Assembly (NCBI GenBank): GCA_907165065.1
Contig: OU015527.1
Coordinates: forward strand, 19,233,686-19,297,685
Source: Caprimulgus europaeus
Lineage: Eukaryota; Chordata; Aves; Caprimulgiformes; Caprimulgidae
Reading direction: 5' to 3'
DNA length: 64,000 bases
Shown piece after piece: positions 21,249 to 33,687 of this stretch (within the stretch, counting starts at the first letter, position 1; every line of letters starts with the position of its first letter). A program made the position numbers and the translations under genes. The notes below the pieces were generated by a model. The model did not search any database and was not told where the DNA came from. It saw only the letters and a program-made list of their open reading frames with translations.

Positions 21249-22101
21249 TAAGCTGGAAGGAAGGGACGCCATCCAGAGGGACCTTGACAGGCTTGAGAGG
21301 TGGGTCTGTGCTAACCTCATGAAGTTCAACAAGGCCAAATGCAAGGTCCTGCACCTGAGTTGGGACAATCCTAAGCACAAATACAGGCTGGGTGATGAGT
21401 GACTTGAGAGCAGCTCTAAAGAGAAGGACTTGGGAGTGGTGGTGGATGAGAAGTTCAACATGAGCCTGCAATTTCTTGCAGCCCAGAAGGCGAACCGTAT
21501 CCTGGGCTGCATCAAGAGAAGTGTGGCCAGCAGGTCACCAGTAGAGGTGATTCTCTCCCTCTACTCTGTTCTCATAAGGCCCCACCTGGAGTCCTGTGTC
21601 CAGTTCTGGAGCCCCCAACATAAGAAAGACATGGACCTGTTAGAACGAGTCCAAAGGAGGCCACGAGGATGATCCGAGAGCTGGAGCATCTCTGCTATGA
21701 GGACAGGCTGAGAGAGTTGGGGCTGTTCAGCCTGGAAAAGGGAAGACTCTGGAGAGATCTTATAGCTGCCTTCCAGTACCTGAAGGGGGCCCACAAGAAA
21801 GCTGGGGAGGGACTTTTTCTAGGGGCAGTTAGTGATAGAACAAGGGGAAATGGCTTCAAACTGGAAGAGGGGAGGTTTAGATGAGATATTAGGAAGAAAT
21901 TCTTTACTTTGAAGGTGAGACACTTGAGGAGGTTGCCCAGAGAAGCTGTGGATGCCCACTCCCTGGAAGTGTTTAAGGCCAGATTGGATGAGGCTTTGAG
22001 CAACCTGGTCTAGTGGGGGTTGTCCCTGCTGATGGCAGGGGGGTTGGAACTAGATGATCTTTAAGATCCCTTCCAGCCTAAACCATTCTATGATTCTATG
22101 A
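21249..22101 (+). mobile_element. CR1 LINE fragment, 5'-truncated, 3' end complete (copy D)
   Basis: It begins within ORF2 just after motif C ([17 protein letters not shown]) and ends in the terminal repeat CATTCTATGATTCTATGAT. It matches copy B closely throughout and shares three features with it that copy A lacks: a TGA stop in GATGAGTGACTTGAG (21392-21406), an in-frame contraction giving [12 protein letters not shown], and an in-frame insertion giving SRSPVEVIL. Copies B and D therefore come from one subfamily or a common source. Antisense frames at 21214-21515 are shadows. Confidence 0.95.
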
Positions 22102-22485
22102 TTTCATAATATAGGAATTCTTCCTGGAATATGCATAAAATTTGCTGCTAATCTTTGCAAATAATCACCTTGAAAGTTTTGATTGAAGTGTGGATTTTGG
22201 TCAACAGAATATACTTTAATTCAAATGGCAAAGTGGCAAAAATGTACTTATAGTAAATTTGTCTGAGGCCAGTCTGGTATTGATGGATATCAGTGGTATC
22301 TGCATCTCTCAGTGATTTAGAAACACTTTAAGTCAGACTCTTAAAAACATAAGTGGACATGGCTGAAAGTGTATGTCATTGTTGGCCATAGGTCCATATG
22401 GTTTGGCCATTGATTTGGATTATGGAAGAGGCAGGATAAAACAGTGTATAGACATAGTGTCACTGATGCCATTTTAATCTCTTTA

Positions 22486-22577
22486 AGGTGTCCCTTCTTA
22501 TTGCAGGAGGGTTGGAGTAGATGTCCTTTAAAGATCCTGTCCAGCTCAAACCATTCTGTGGTTCTATGATTCTGTGA
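22486..22577 (+). mobile_element. CR1 3' end fragment (copy E)
   Basis: A roughly 90-bp CR1 3' UTR remnant. It contains GCAGGAGGGTTGGAGTAGATG, then AAACCATTCTGTGG and the terminal repeat TTCTATGATTCTGTGA. It is more diverged than copies B and D. Confidence 0.8.
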
Positions 22578-22816
22578 TCTTTCCCCCATGCTTACATGAA
22601 CTGCAAGCTGATCCAGTCAAGGACCCTCAAGGTAGTGGTGTCTGTCATTACTAGGGCTTGTTAACCCAGATGCAGTGTTGTGCTAACCACAGCTATATCA
22701 CCTTTGATTTGTAACTGACTAGTGATTGAACAGTTGAAATGTGGGTATTCGGTGTTCAGTTCTACCCATCCAGAAAATCTTGGTTAAATAGAGCCAATAT
22801 TCCTAGTATTTTTATC

Positions 22817-22840
22817 TTTTTTTTTTTTTTTGGGGGGGGG
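22817..22840. repeat. T15G9 homopolymer junction
   Basis: Fifteen T are followed directly by nine G, then a T/G-rich tail to about 22880. Confidence 0.9.
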
Positions 22841-23120
22841 TGTTATTGTTGTGCTTTTTGTTTTGTTTTGGGTTTTTTTGTTAAAAGGAATTGCCTTAAT
22901 TCTGCTTTGATTTCATGTAGCTATTTGATGCATACAGTTATTTATTTTCATGGACTTGATCCTCATTTACATCAGCTGGTCCCAGCTGTAGCTCTCCATT
23001 GTTTTTTCTTTCACTACCTATGGATTTTGAGTTAATATTCTGGTTGAAGAAAAGTTTTTCCCTTTTGCTAGAACACTTTTACCTTAAATCACAGAGGTGC
23101 ACAGTGCATGCATATCTGTG

Positions 23121-23144
23121 CACATGCACATGCACATGCACATG
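23121..23144. repeat. (CACATG)4 microsatellite
   Basis: Four perfect CACATG units are preceded by CTGTG and followed by CAGG. Confidence 0.95.
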
Positions 23145-26007
23145 CAGGAATGTATTAGAATTTTTTTTTGTCCTTATTTTTGTCCATTTAAACAATTTTA
23201 ATATTCATTTATTTCAGATAAATAAATTGATCAAGCATCCCTTGCCTCTTCTTTCATGGGTAACTCTTCTAGCATACTTTCGAATAGTATCTCTTCTGTG
23301 GAATGAACTCAGGTAACATCTCCTTTCAAAAGTTTCCTCTACAACGTTAATAAAAGTTTTGTTAATATGCAGAGGAAAAAAAAGTCTTTCAAAAAGATTA
23401 GCAAAAAATATAGTAACAAAAATAATAAGTAAGGCTTAAGGCTAGCAATCTTCAACAAACTTAAAAATTATAGAAGAGGTAGCATCTGGCCTATATCAGG
23501 CAATTCAGTAGTTATATACAACTTTAAAATTGTCACTTTTCTGGAGCTAGTTGAAAAAATAATGATGTGTCCAGAAAGTATGCACAAAATCAAAGCAAAA
23601 CATTTCACAGAAGTTGCCATTAAGAAGAAGAGGTTGCTTTCTTTCTTTTTTAAGTTTTAGTCAAAATTCTTTTCAGTATTTAATAGAGGAGGTTGAAACC
23701 ATCTCCTGTATTTAGATTATGGCACTAGGAAATATCTTCTGATTTTTATTTGTTTTAATATTTGCCATAAATTATATATTTTTTTAAAAGAACTACTCCA
23801 GACAAAACCTTGTTACTGATGTCTGACATAGTACTCTGGCATCTAATGGGTACAAAATAGCAAGTGGCAAATGCATGTGCTGCCAGCCTGAAGTTCTGCA
23901 GAATCTGGAAGACTGAGTGCTGTGCCGAGATTTACCTCTGGGCTTTTTGTCTAACACTTACCATTTTAAGAATAATGATGGTATAGAAGATTGGTCTTTA
24001 ACAATGTTTTTGCAGTTATTGAGGATCCATAAGAGCTTCTGCTTCTTGTGAAGGGTGCAATTGCCCTTAAATTTTTATTGAATTTTAAATTATCCCACTC
24101 AGCTTTATCTAGTGTTAAATAAGAAGAAAGGACAAATGCCTTTGATTGCAGTGGCATTTTTAGATAAAAAGAACAGCTGATGTATATTCTATTCTTAAAG
24201 AAAATAGTTTAAACATAAACAAACAATTGAATATATTACTTTAACCTGCTCCATTTTGAAGTGTCCCAAATTACTGATTTCAGATCAGTGACTCCATCAT
24301 GCACATCACATATACTCAAGACCTCATTAATTAAGATTTTTCAAAGTGGTAATCAATATTTATTTAAACTCCAATTTTGCATATGATTGAAGTTGCTGCC
24401 ACCATGGTTCTGATTCTGACTTTTCTGCATATCAGTAAGAAACAAATTACTGAGGCAGTAAGCAAACACTTGTGTAAATTACATGTGAAGGTATCTTAGA
24501 AGCACCAGGATCCGATCTCTTTCTTGTGGGCCTTCTTTCTGAATCTATTTCTACAAGATGCATAACTCTTCTAGTCATTTCTTTTACCTGACAGGAATTT
24601 TCTCATTCTTATTTTTCCCCCCTTTTCATTTCTATAATTTCATTTGTCCCATCTTTCCTCAGACAGTATTCCTATGAATGAATTTTTAGCTTCCAATTCT
24701 GCTGTTGTCCTGCTGGCTGCCATGGTAAACTCATTTGTCTTACATTTTATTGTCGTATTTCTGCAGCTTGCTCTATGCTTTCGAAGCCCCCTCCTTAGCT
24801 TTTACTGCAATTTATCTTTGATCTTGGTCTCTAAATAACCAGTTTAAACTATTGACATTTTCATCTTTCTTGATCATAGAGTAGAAATCTCTTCTTCATC
24901 ACTATTATGAAGACATGATACTGATTTAACTGTGTGGTGGTATAGACATATTTGTGCTTTGTATTCCTTACACACCCCATGGGACTCTTTAAGTCCTGTT
25001 ATCCAAGTGTGTGGAAATAGTTTGCCACAGAATACCTCAAGGATTACCTACTTTTCAGCCCAACTGAACATGCCATTTAAGAAAATGTATATATATAGTG
25101 AGCCCATTAAGACCCTTGCCTACAGGATGCATTTCCAGCTCTTAGCCTCTAGATTGGGGTCATTGATGATACTTAGTAGTGTTCTTGCATCTTGGCTAAC
25201 ACAGTCCAATCAGAGGACTGGATAACCCCACTCTGGTGTTAGCTGAGAGTGTTCTGAGCGCTGTTGTCTTCCTTGCTCACCATGCACTTGAGTTGCAGAG
25301 AAGAGAAACAAGAATAGGGTGCCCATCTGATACTTCTCTGGGAGCTTCAGAGAGAACAGGATGGAAATTTGACTAAAGTTGCATATGTCAGAGGGACTGT
25401 GCTGCAAGTACTGAGTCACTGAAGACCTAGCAGCAGTGGGAAAAGGGGAAACTGGGAACTAAATCAGATACAGTGCTGAGAATATTTACAATGTCAAAAG
25501 CTTTTTTCTTTGCATCTTACGCATGTTGCATCTTTTAGAGGGCAATGCAGGTTCGAAGTACACAGGGTCTGTTACCACTCAAGATTGATTTGCTGAAGTA
25601 CTTGCTCCAAGGAGTTTTATTTGTAGTTGGATAGCATTTACCATTTGCAACATGGGTTTTTTTTCTGTAATAAAATCATCCGCACATTAGTGAGAAATTT
25701 CCAAGGAAGTAAGTATTATTTTTAGGTGTGTACACTTGAGTATGGAAGAAGCTTTGTTTAATGATTCAGGTCTTTGGAAAGAAGTCATTTCTCTCTCAAA
25801 CCCCATTCCTAATTCACTTGGCATAAGTCTGTTGTTTTTTGACAATTTTTTAGAACAATTTTACTACATTTTGAAAGCAAGAAGCAAAAGCACATAAATA
25901 AGTCTCATGTTTAAAGTAAAATGTACACTGGAAGCAAATTGCGAAGAAAGCCTTTAAATTTGGTCTCACTGATTGAGAAACCATTAAAATAGGCTAATAA
26001 TTTAAGG

Positions 26008-26059
26008 TTAGGTGTGTAAACTTACTTTACACACCTAAAGTCAAAAGTAACTTTTGACT
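26008..26059. repeat. Two adjacent perfect hairpins
   Basis: TTAGGTGTGTAAA (26008-26020) and TTTACACACCTAA (26026-26038) form a perfect 13-bp stem with a 5-nt loop. The very next base begins AGTCAAAAGT (26039-26048), which pairs with ACTTTTGACT (26050-26059) around a single central A. A partial third copy (AGTCAAAA) follows at 26062. No flanking transposon ends are recognised. Confidence 0.85.
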
Positions 26060-29000
26060 ACAGTCAAAATCAAAATTCTCATTGTCATCACAGGAAGTAG
26101 AATGGGCATCATCATAAAGTCTAGGATAAAACCAAAACTGACAGAGAAATAAAAAGAGGTATGTTATATTTGTATTCCTTTATATGTAATGTAAAATATA
26201 ATTTTTTTTTTTTTCAAAGATTGACAGTCAATAATATAATCAAAGACTGTTAAAGCTCAGTGAGTGATTAAGAAAAACACAAGTTAGTTTTGTCTATCTA
26301 AACTTTATTAAGCTCCAAGATGGCAAGGTATAGTACAGTCTTTTAATCACATGGTTACAGAAGTTATGCACTGAAGATCTGTCCCATCCTATGGTTATGT
26401 TCCTACAGTGTTATAAATATGTATGTCAACTCCCAGTGCCTTGGCTTCCTTCCAAAGGGGCACACTGTCAGAGGATGAGTTGCAAAACAGTCCAACAACT
26501 GTGAGTGATGATGAGATTAAGACTGTAGGTCACACTCTGGAGTGCATTGTACCAGAAAACAGATGCATGTATTTTTTTGATATTTTATGTGAGCTACAGT
26601 ATAGACATGAAATGCATACTGCTCGGTTAACCAGTGCTTTATCTTTCCTTTATGGTTCAAAGGGCAGATTAAAGCATAGTGTTTTGACTTTAATTGAAGA
26701 TATAATTATTCATTTTTTCATATACTTCTGTGTCATGTAATGAATAGAGTTTTTGATGTGAGGGAATGATATAATCCCTGCATTGCAGATGAGTATTTCT
26801 CTAGCCAAATGGAAAACTGAAGCACAAACAAATAAAAGTTTGGAATTTTTCTACCATATTTATGGCATTATTTGAAACACAAACACCTACTTTATTTTCT
26901 TGGAGGTTTTTTTTCATTTTTTTGGGGTAGGGAGTTCCAATACTATTATACATATAGATTCCCATTAATTGTACTTCACTATAACAACATTACACTTTCC
27001 ATGCTTCATTGTGTTTCTTTTAGCTAAAATGGAAAGAACCTGGTTCAAATCCTGACTAAATTTAGTATTAGTGAGTCCTTGCAGCAGCTTCAGATGTCAC
27101 TTTGGATCAGTACCTTGCATATTAAAACATACTCTTTAAAAAACAAAATTTTAGATTTCAACATATCCTGAAATTTTTTGGCTTTGTTTTATTTTTTCTC
27201 AGTATTTTCTGTTCATATCTTATTTATTTTATTAAAGTAATTACCAATTAAAACAGTGCTGGAGGAAAGCCGAAAAGGCCATCATAACTTGAGGTTCATT
27301 ATTTCCTTCAGAAAATAAGCAGTCAAATTGTGCCATACTCTGCAAGAATCTTCAATGATTATTCTGGGGTTTAATTTGTACAGTTTTTCTGTTTATATTG
27401 GTGGAATTCAGATTCAGAATGGTCACTTCCTTTGTGCTGAGCTATACTGTCTTTCAGTCTTCATTGACTGTTAAGAAACTAATCAAAACAAAGTAAAAAC
27501 TAGAAATGTAGTGGTTTGCTTCCTGGAGTTGAAAATACAAAACCTATTTTTTAAAAAGTATTATTCCAATCATTACTTCTGTTTGTCAGGGTATCCTTAT
27601 CACACTTTTTCAAAAAAGAGGCCTTACTCTTCTTGCTGTTTGCTCCATTCTAATCTATCTGAGCCTCATAATTTTGCTGAAGCTGAAGTGGATAAAGCAA
27701 GAACATTTTTAAAGCTCATAGTGGAGGACAAAAATTTAATTAGCCCAGGTGATGCTAAGAGAGAGAGAGCAGCTTTTGCTGGAAAAGAGATCAACCTCTG
27801 AACTTACTGGGTTGTCATAATCGTTTTGCACTCGCAATGCTGTATAAGAAACCTTTCAAAAGACATGTTGTTTTGCCAAAGGCCCTATCTACTGACTTTG
27901 GACAACAGGGTTGATATCTGTTTGAAGCCATTCACTCTCCTCTTTGTAAAAATATATCTTTTTTAAGTGTCTGGGGGCCTCTAGCTTATGAAATGCCTGC
28001 CTTGAACAATTCAGTGAGAGCAAGAGCATTTTGTGATTTGTGTTGAAATGTTTCTCATTACACATCAGAATAGAATGGCTGAAAAGATTGCATTGCTGTG
28101 CTCATCATTTGCATAGATATTCTGTGTCCTTATAGCAGATCATTAACCTAGAGAAACCTCTGAAAATACAACACTCAAACAAACAACAGTGTAAAGAAGC
28201 TCTGACACCATTGTTTTTCAGGTTCCCTATCTATGACAACAATATCACTTCTGAGTTAATTACTTAGCTGTAGGAAAAGACCACAAAGAAACAAATTAAT
28301 TTTAGAAAATTTAAGTTGGAGTTTTTTTTCCCTTTGTGTTTTTAACAAATTCTTTAAAGGTTATGCAGAGTTTTGCTTGGTCAAACCGTTGGCACAGCTA
28401 TTAAGCTGTTCAGTTCTTTAATTTTTCATTAAAGCTAATATAGAGTATGATATTTTTCACCTATGAAATCATTAATGTTACTGTCATTACTTTTTGGATC
28501 AATTTAGTAAAATTTATTCATTTATATTACTGTATTGACAACACATGTCAGCTAAGTGAAGGCTGATTTTGCTCTTAATTGTTATCAAAATAATTCATAT
28601 TCACACAAGACAACTTAGGTAAGAATATATCCAACCACATCTTAATAAGAATCAAGCTTTTTATTTCACTTCTACCATCAGTGCTGAATTAAGAATACAG
28701 AGACTACTCTGTCATATGAAAAGCCCAACACTTAAAATTATATATTTATTTCTGAGAAAGAAAGCAGAGGTTGGTATTGGAGGGAAATGTATGAATTACT
28801 GAAGAATGCTAAATTAATCTCCAAGTATATTTATCTTAATGTTCTGGTTAAATTTCCATTGTTTTGAAGCTAATCACACTAACTGTGCAGTTAAGGTAGG
28901 CCAACGCTACTCTTGTCAGATACATTGCTATGCACCAAGACTTTGTGTAATTATCTGCTCTCTCTCTTCATGAGCAACTAATGCTGGAGCAAACAGGAAA

Positions 29001-29460
29001 TTACAGTTTTAACAACTGATTGTTTCACTTCATATGGAAGTAATATGGTGAAATTAAATTTTGAGTGAACTACAAGAAATCAGACTTTTAAAAATGTATG
29101 AATATGTTAAATGTGTTTTGATTCAATTTTTAATTTGCCCCTAAATAGAGTCTCATGGAAGAGAACAGGACTTCCAAGATATCCATACAAGCCAATATAT
29201 TAAAGATTTATTTAAATGCTAATTTCTTATGTTTTGTTTCAGTTCACTTTCTTTTCAAGTCTGGATATGGTATTTACTTATAAATTTATTTACTTTTTTT
29301 TTATACCAGTTACAGGGTTTTGATGTTATATGCTGGTAGCCGTGTCATAGACTGGAAAGAGCACTTTGCTGGAAGCTCTTTTGCTGCTTCATCACAAATT
29401 TAATTATGAGTTTCTTTTGTGTTTTTTATGGTAATATTTGATGGAATAACTAATCCTGGA

Positions 29461-30412
29461 AACATATCCAAACATGAGAAGGACAAGAAAGTGACTGGCC
29501 GTAGTCAACTTGGATTTTCAATTTTACTATTAGGTGACTGGCTTGGTAGATAAGGGGAGAGCAGTTGGTGTTGCTTACTTTGACTTTAGGAAAGTATTTG
29601 ACATAGCATTGTCATAAACAGGCCGACAAAGTACAGGTTAGATAAATTAACAGTAAGATGACTTGAAAACTGGCTGAACACCTGGGCCTGAGAGGGTTAT
29701 GATGAGCAGCACAAAGTCCAATTAGAGGCAAGTCACTAATGGTTTACCCCAAGGTCGTTATGGAACCAGTATTGCTTAACCTTATTGTTAATGACCTGGA
29801 CAATGGGCTTAGCAAGTTTGCAGATAACACAAAACTGTAAGGAATGGAGGGTACACCAGAGGGTTGTGCTGCCATTCAGAGGGATCTGGATAGCCTGGAG
29901 AACTGGACTGAGAGGAATCACACAAAGTTCAACAAATGGAAATACAAAGTCCTGCATCTGTGGAGAAATAACCCCAAGCACCAGTACACCTGAGGGGCCA
30001 AATGTTTGGAAAGTGGCTTTACAAAGAGGGACTTCGGCGTCCTGATGGACACCAAGCTGACTATGATCCAGCAATGTGCCCAGTGGTCAAGAAGACCAGC
30101 AGCCATCTGAGCTGCCAGCATGCTGAAGGAAGATCCTTTCCCTCTACTCAGCTCTGGTGAGGCCAAACTTGTAGTTTTGGCTCAATTTCTGGGCTTCCCA
30201 GTGCAAGACAGTTACAGACTTACTGAAGCAAGTCCATGCCAGAGACAAAAAGATGATTAAGGGATTGGAATATCTTTCTTATGAACAGAGGCCAAGAGGT
30301 CTGAGACTGTTCAGCCTGGAGAAGATAAGTTTTAGGAGGATCTTATCCATGTGTATAAACACCTGATGGGAGGGATTCAGGTGAAGGATTCAGACTCTTC
30401 TCAGTGGAAACA
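29461..30412 (+). mobile_element. Old CR1 LINE fragment (copy F)
   Basis: CR1 ORF2 is followed here from near motif A (a decayed TTTGACTTTAGGAAAGTATT) through the later core (AATGACCTGGACAATGGGCT), the C-terminal blocks and GTTCAGCCTGGAGAAG. It ends near 30412 before the 3' UTR. Motif C reads S-K-F-A-D-N-T-K. Many stops and frameshifts make this older than copies A, B and D. The antisense frames at 29736-30166 are shadows of it. Confidence 0.88.
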
Positions 30413-33400
30413 AAAATTTTACTTTTCAATTACGTAAAGCCAACAACTCATCTATACAGAGAGATATGCAAATTTTTAAAACATCAGGAGAAAGCAGAAG
30501 CAATATATAAATCTTATGTAAAATACTGACCATGTGTTCTATCCATTTAGCTAACACATTTCACTGGTCTTCTAGTATTAATAAAATATATATACCTTCT
30601 GTAAACTACAGATTACAGGCATTTGCAATATGCTAGTGACATCTCTCAAATTTTCTTTCTTTTTAAAAATGTTTTTAACAAATATAATCAGTACAAATAT
30701 TATTATCTGTTTGGTTAGTACCTAAAACCAAATAAATGTAAATTAAGACATAAGGTTGAAGCTGAAAGTAGGTGTTACATTCTGACAAATAACACAGTTC
30801 ATACTGCAATGGTTATAAATCAGATGGTTTATTTCAGGGATCTGAACTTTGTGATAACTGAGAACTATTTCAGCACTTCAGGATCTGTGTGTCTGACATT
30901 ATTCAATCAGCTGTGACATGACTCATGAAAATTAAAGCAATTGGAGAATATATAGCAACTTCTTGGAGCTCAATCAGAAAGTTTACTAGATGTGTAACAT
31001 TTAGGATTTCCCTTTCCAGAAATGTGAAAAAGTTAGTGGAGTAAATTCATAAAATAAATTTCTCTTTCACACAAAAAAGGAAATGCACTGCATTGGGATA
31101 AAAAGGAGCTAAAGCTTAAAGTAAAATAATTTTATTTTCACAAGCAGACAGTATATATAAAAATAATTTGCTTCTTTCATATTCTTGAGCATAAATTGTT
31201 CATCTAAGGAGAAAGGACTCATGGGTTGAAAAAGCTACAGTATATATAAGCAATAGATGTTGTTTCATCAACAATAAACTTAACTGTTCCCTAAATAAAT
31301 AATACTGTGTTCAGTTCACGATGAATAAAAAGTCCAAGACAATCATATAACATCCCACAAGTGACTGAATGAGTATCTCACTGCAGTCTGAATGCAGAAG
31401 TAAAGATATGATGACAAATATTATCTGTGGTTTGCCTTCACCACATCATAACAGTGAGGAATTGCAGATTGGTTTACTAATTTATTAAAACTGACTGAAA
31501 AAAATGCCTTGTCCCATCTCAGTGTTTCTAAGAGAACATGCTTGAAACAGTGGTTTCTCTATCTGCCAGTTTAGACAAAGCAGAGAGGAATGAGTGGCTT
31601 TAAAGCTTTTGGAGGCATTTACAGTTTGTCAGCTCACAGCAACATGGAATAGGTAAGAATGTCAGTTTTACTGAACCATTACCTGAAATGGCAGGATTGG
31701 TGGGTGACTCAGTATAGTGCCATCCTAAATTTTAGACACCACTCTATGTATCACCACAGACTCAAGAAACACCTTCTGAGTCCCTAGTGTTGGGGTAGTA
31801 CTTTAGAAAGAGCAGATTTAATCCACAGTGATTTAGTGTCATTTTCTTGAATTTGAGATTACTTTGGTAAACAATCTCAAATTGTACAGACTGCTCATTT
31901 CTGATGAAAGCAATTCACTTAGCACAAATACCTGTACATTTGCAAATGGTACAGTTTATCTGTTTCATGAACAACACAATGGTTCAGCCACAAAGTCAAT
32001 TACTGAATAATTAAAAAGTTCAGATTCCTTCTTAATGACAATTTTAGCCTTGTAGAGAAGCATATGGATGAAATCAAGCTCAGGATACAATAAAAAATGC
32101 CAGCTTGGTACTTCTACTTTCATAGCTCACGTACACTAAAGTAAATGATTTATATGTTTTTACATACTTTAAATTCCGTATTGCTAGCATAATTACTTAA
32201 ATTTACAGCTCTTCATAGAGTGTTGGTTCCCAAGCCATTGTCCAATAGCTCATAAACACTTCTCTGCATAACCACATCAATAGTTTTAGCAGATAGTGTT
32301 TGTTTTCAGTCAAAAGACTGATTGTAGAGTCACGGTAGACCACTGTTTTGTGAAATGATAGGAGTCATTGATTTGAAATACTTGATTTAATTTAAATTTA
32401 AATATTACTGAATATATACTATGGAATATCTGTCTCATCTGATGTTTGTGCAATCAGCTGAGTACATAAGATACGAACTTTCTAATCTCCACTTCATGTA
32501 TTAAGAACTTTACTCTTTGTATAGTACACAATGAGACTTAGGGTTGCTTTGTAACCTCTGAGTTTAGTGCCTTTACCTGATTGACTCTATAACAAAATGT
32601 GGCCTGCACATTCGTGTAAAGTTTCCTTCCAAATAAAAATGTTCATATGTAAAATTCCTACCAAAAAAAACCCAAACCACCAAACAGCTGCCAAGAAACG
32701 CCTCCCCACCGCCCCTATATTTGACTATATTAATATTCAGGCTTCTCTTCAGACTTGTTTGGGTTGTATGAAAAGTCTTACAAGAAAGCAGGATTTGTTG
32801 CTTTCCCACAAATTCATTCTGAAAAGAGTTTTCAGGTTTATTAAAGGTAGACTTATTCCAAAAGAAGTTAGGAAAAAAGAATGTATGGAATTGAAAACAA
32901 AACCCAAAATGATCTAACTGTTCTTAGGATAATCATATAAGATCACTTTGAACTTTCATAATAGGAAATCTGTGAAGTCGAACTTGGAGAATATGACCCA
33001 TAGATACTATGGTCTTCTATAACTAATAAAAGGTGTTATCTAAAACGGCACTTTGAACCACTAAGAAAAGCATACAATAATGACACTACTTATGTTTAAT
33101 TTTTGAGGAATAGAGTGTTGCCAGGAAAAAGGTGTGTAAAAGTTTCTTCTGAGAAATCATACTGTGCTTATGCCCCAAAGTTGGTGTCTTTTTCACTCTT
33201 TCAACTGTTAAATAAAAAAATATTGAGTAGCGTGAACATTTTTCATTTCATTAATGAACCATAAAAGAAAGCAATTAAAAATCTTAAGTGTTAGAAAAAT
33301 GATACTCATTAAATGCACATTATATTATTTTAAAAAATATGGATCATGTAACTTCTTTTTTTAGATATGTGATACTGTCCATTTGCAGACAGCCTTCATC

Positions 33401-33664
33401 TTTATTTAGACATGTTTTTCATATTTGCTATAAGCATGTGTATTTTCTATAAAGTGAGATTTTTTTCTTTCAATACCTATGAAAAAATAAATTAGTTTTT
33501 TTGGTTTTTTTTTTTTGCATCCACCATACTTCTCTTTCAGAGGTGACTTTGGACTTAGTATTTACATTAGTGTAGTCTCTAAGGAGTTAAACTTTCTCAA
33601 GAACATTTATGTTGACAAATTACTTAATTGCAAAAGTATCCCTCCTGGTAGAAAATGCAAATCC

Positions 33665-33687
33665 TTTTGCAGTTTAAAACTGCAAAA
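33665..33687. repeat. Perfect 23-nt palindrome
   Basis: TTTTGCAGTTT and AAACTGCAAAA are exact reverse complements separated by one A. Confidence 0.85.

Larger units (their letters stand above)
22578..29460. other. Unassigned AT-rich sequence with simple repeats
   Basis: No gene or element is recognised in these 6.9 kb. Landmarks are T15G9 at 22817-22840, (CACATG)4 at 23121-23144, twin hairpins at 26008-26059 and T13 at 26202-26214. The largest open frames (22739-23035, 22999-23316, 26423-26740, 27511-27801) are partly driven by simple repeats or T-runs and show no known domain. Confidence 0.55.

Noticed and set aside
22999-23316. Frame with a Cys-Thr repeat
   Set aside because: The Cys-Thr run is just the (CACATG)n microsatellite read in frame.
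25545-25580. GGTTCGAA-like motif resembling a tRNA T-arm
   Set aside because: No matching acceptor, D-arm or anticodon stem around it.
26423-26740. 105-residue open frame considered as an exon
   Set aside because: A possible donor (ACT then GTGAGT) lies inside, but there is no convincing acceptor, no recognised domain, and the frame runs into AT-rich low-complexity codons.
29736-30074. 112-residue minus-strand open frame
   Set aside because: Antisense of the decayed CR1 copy F.
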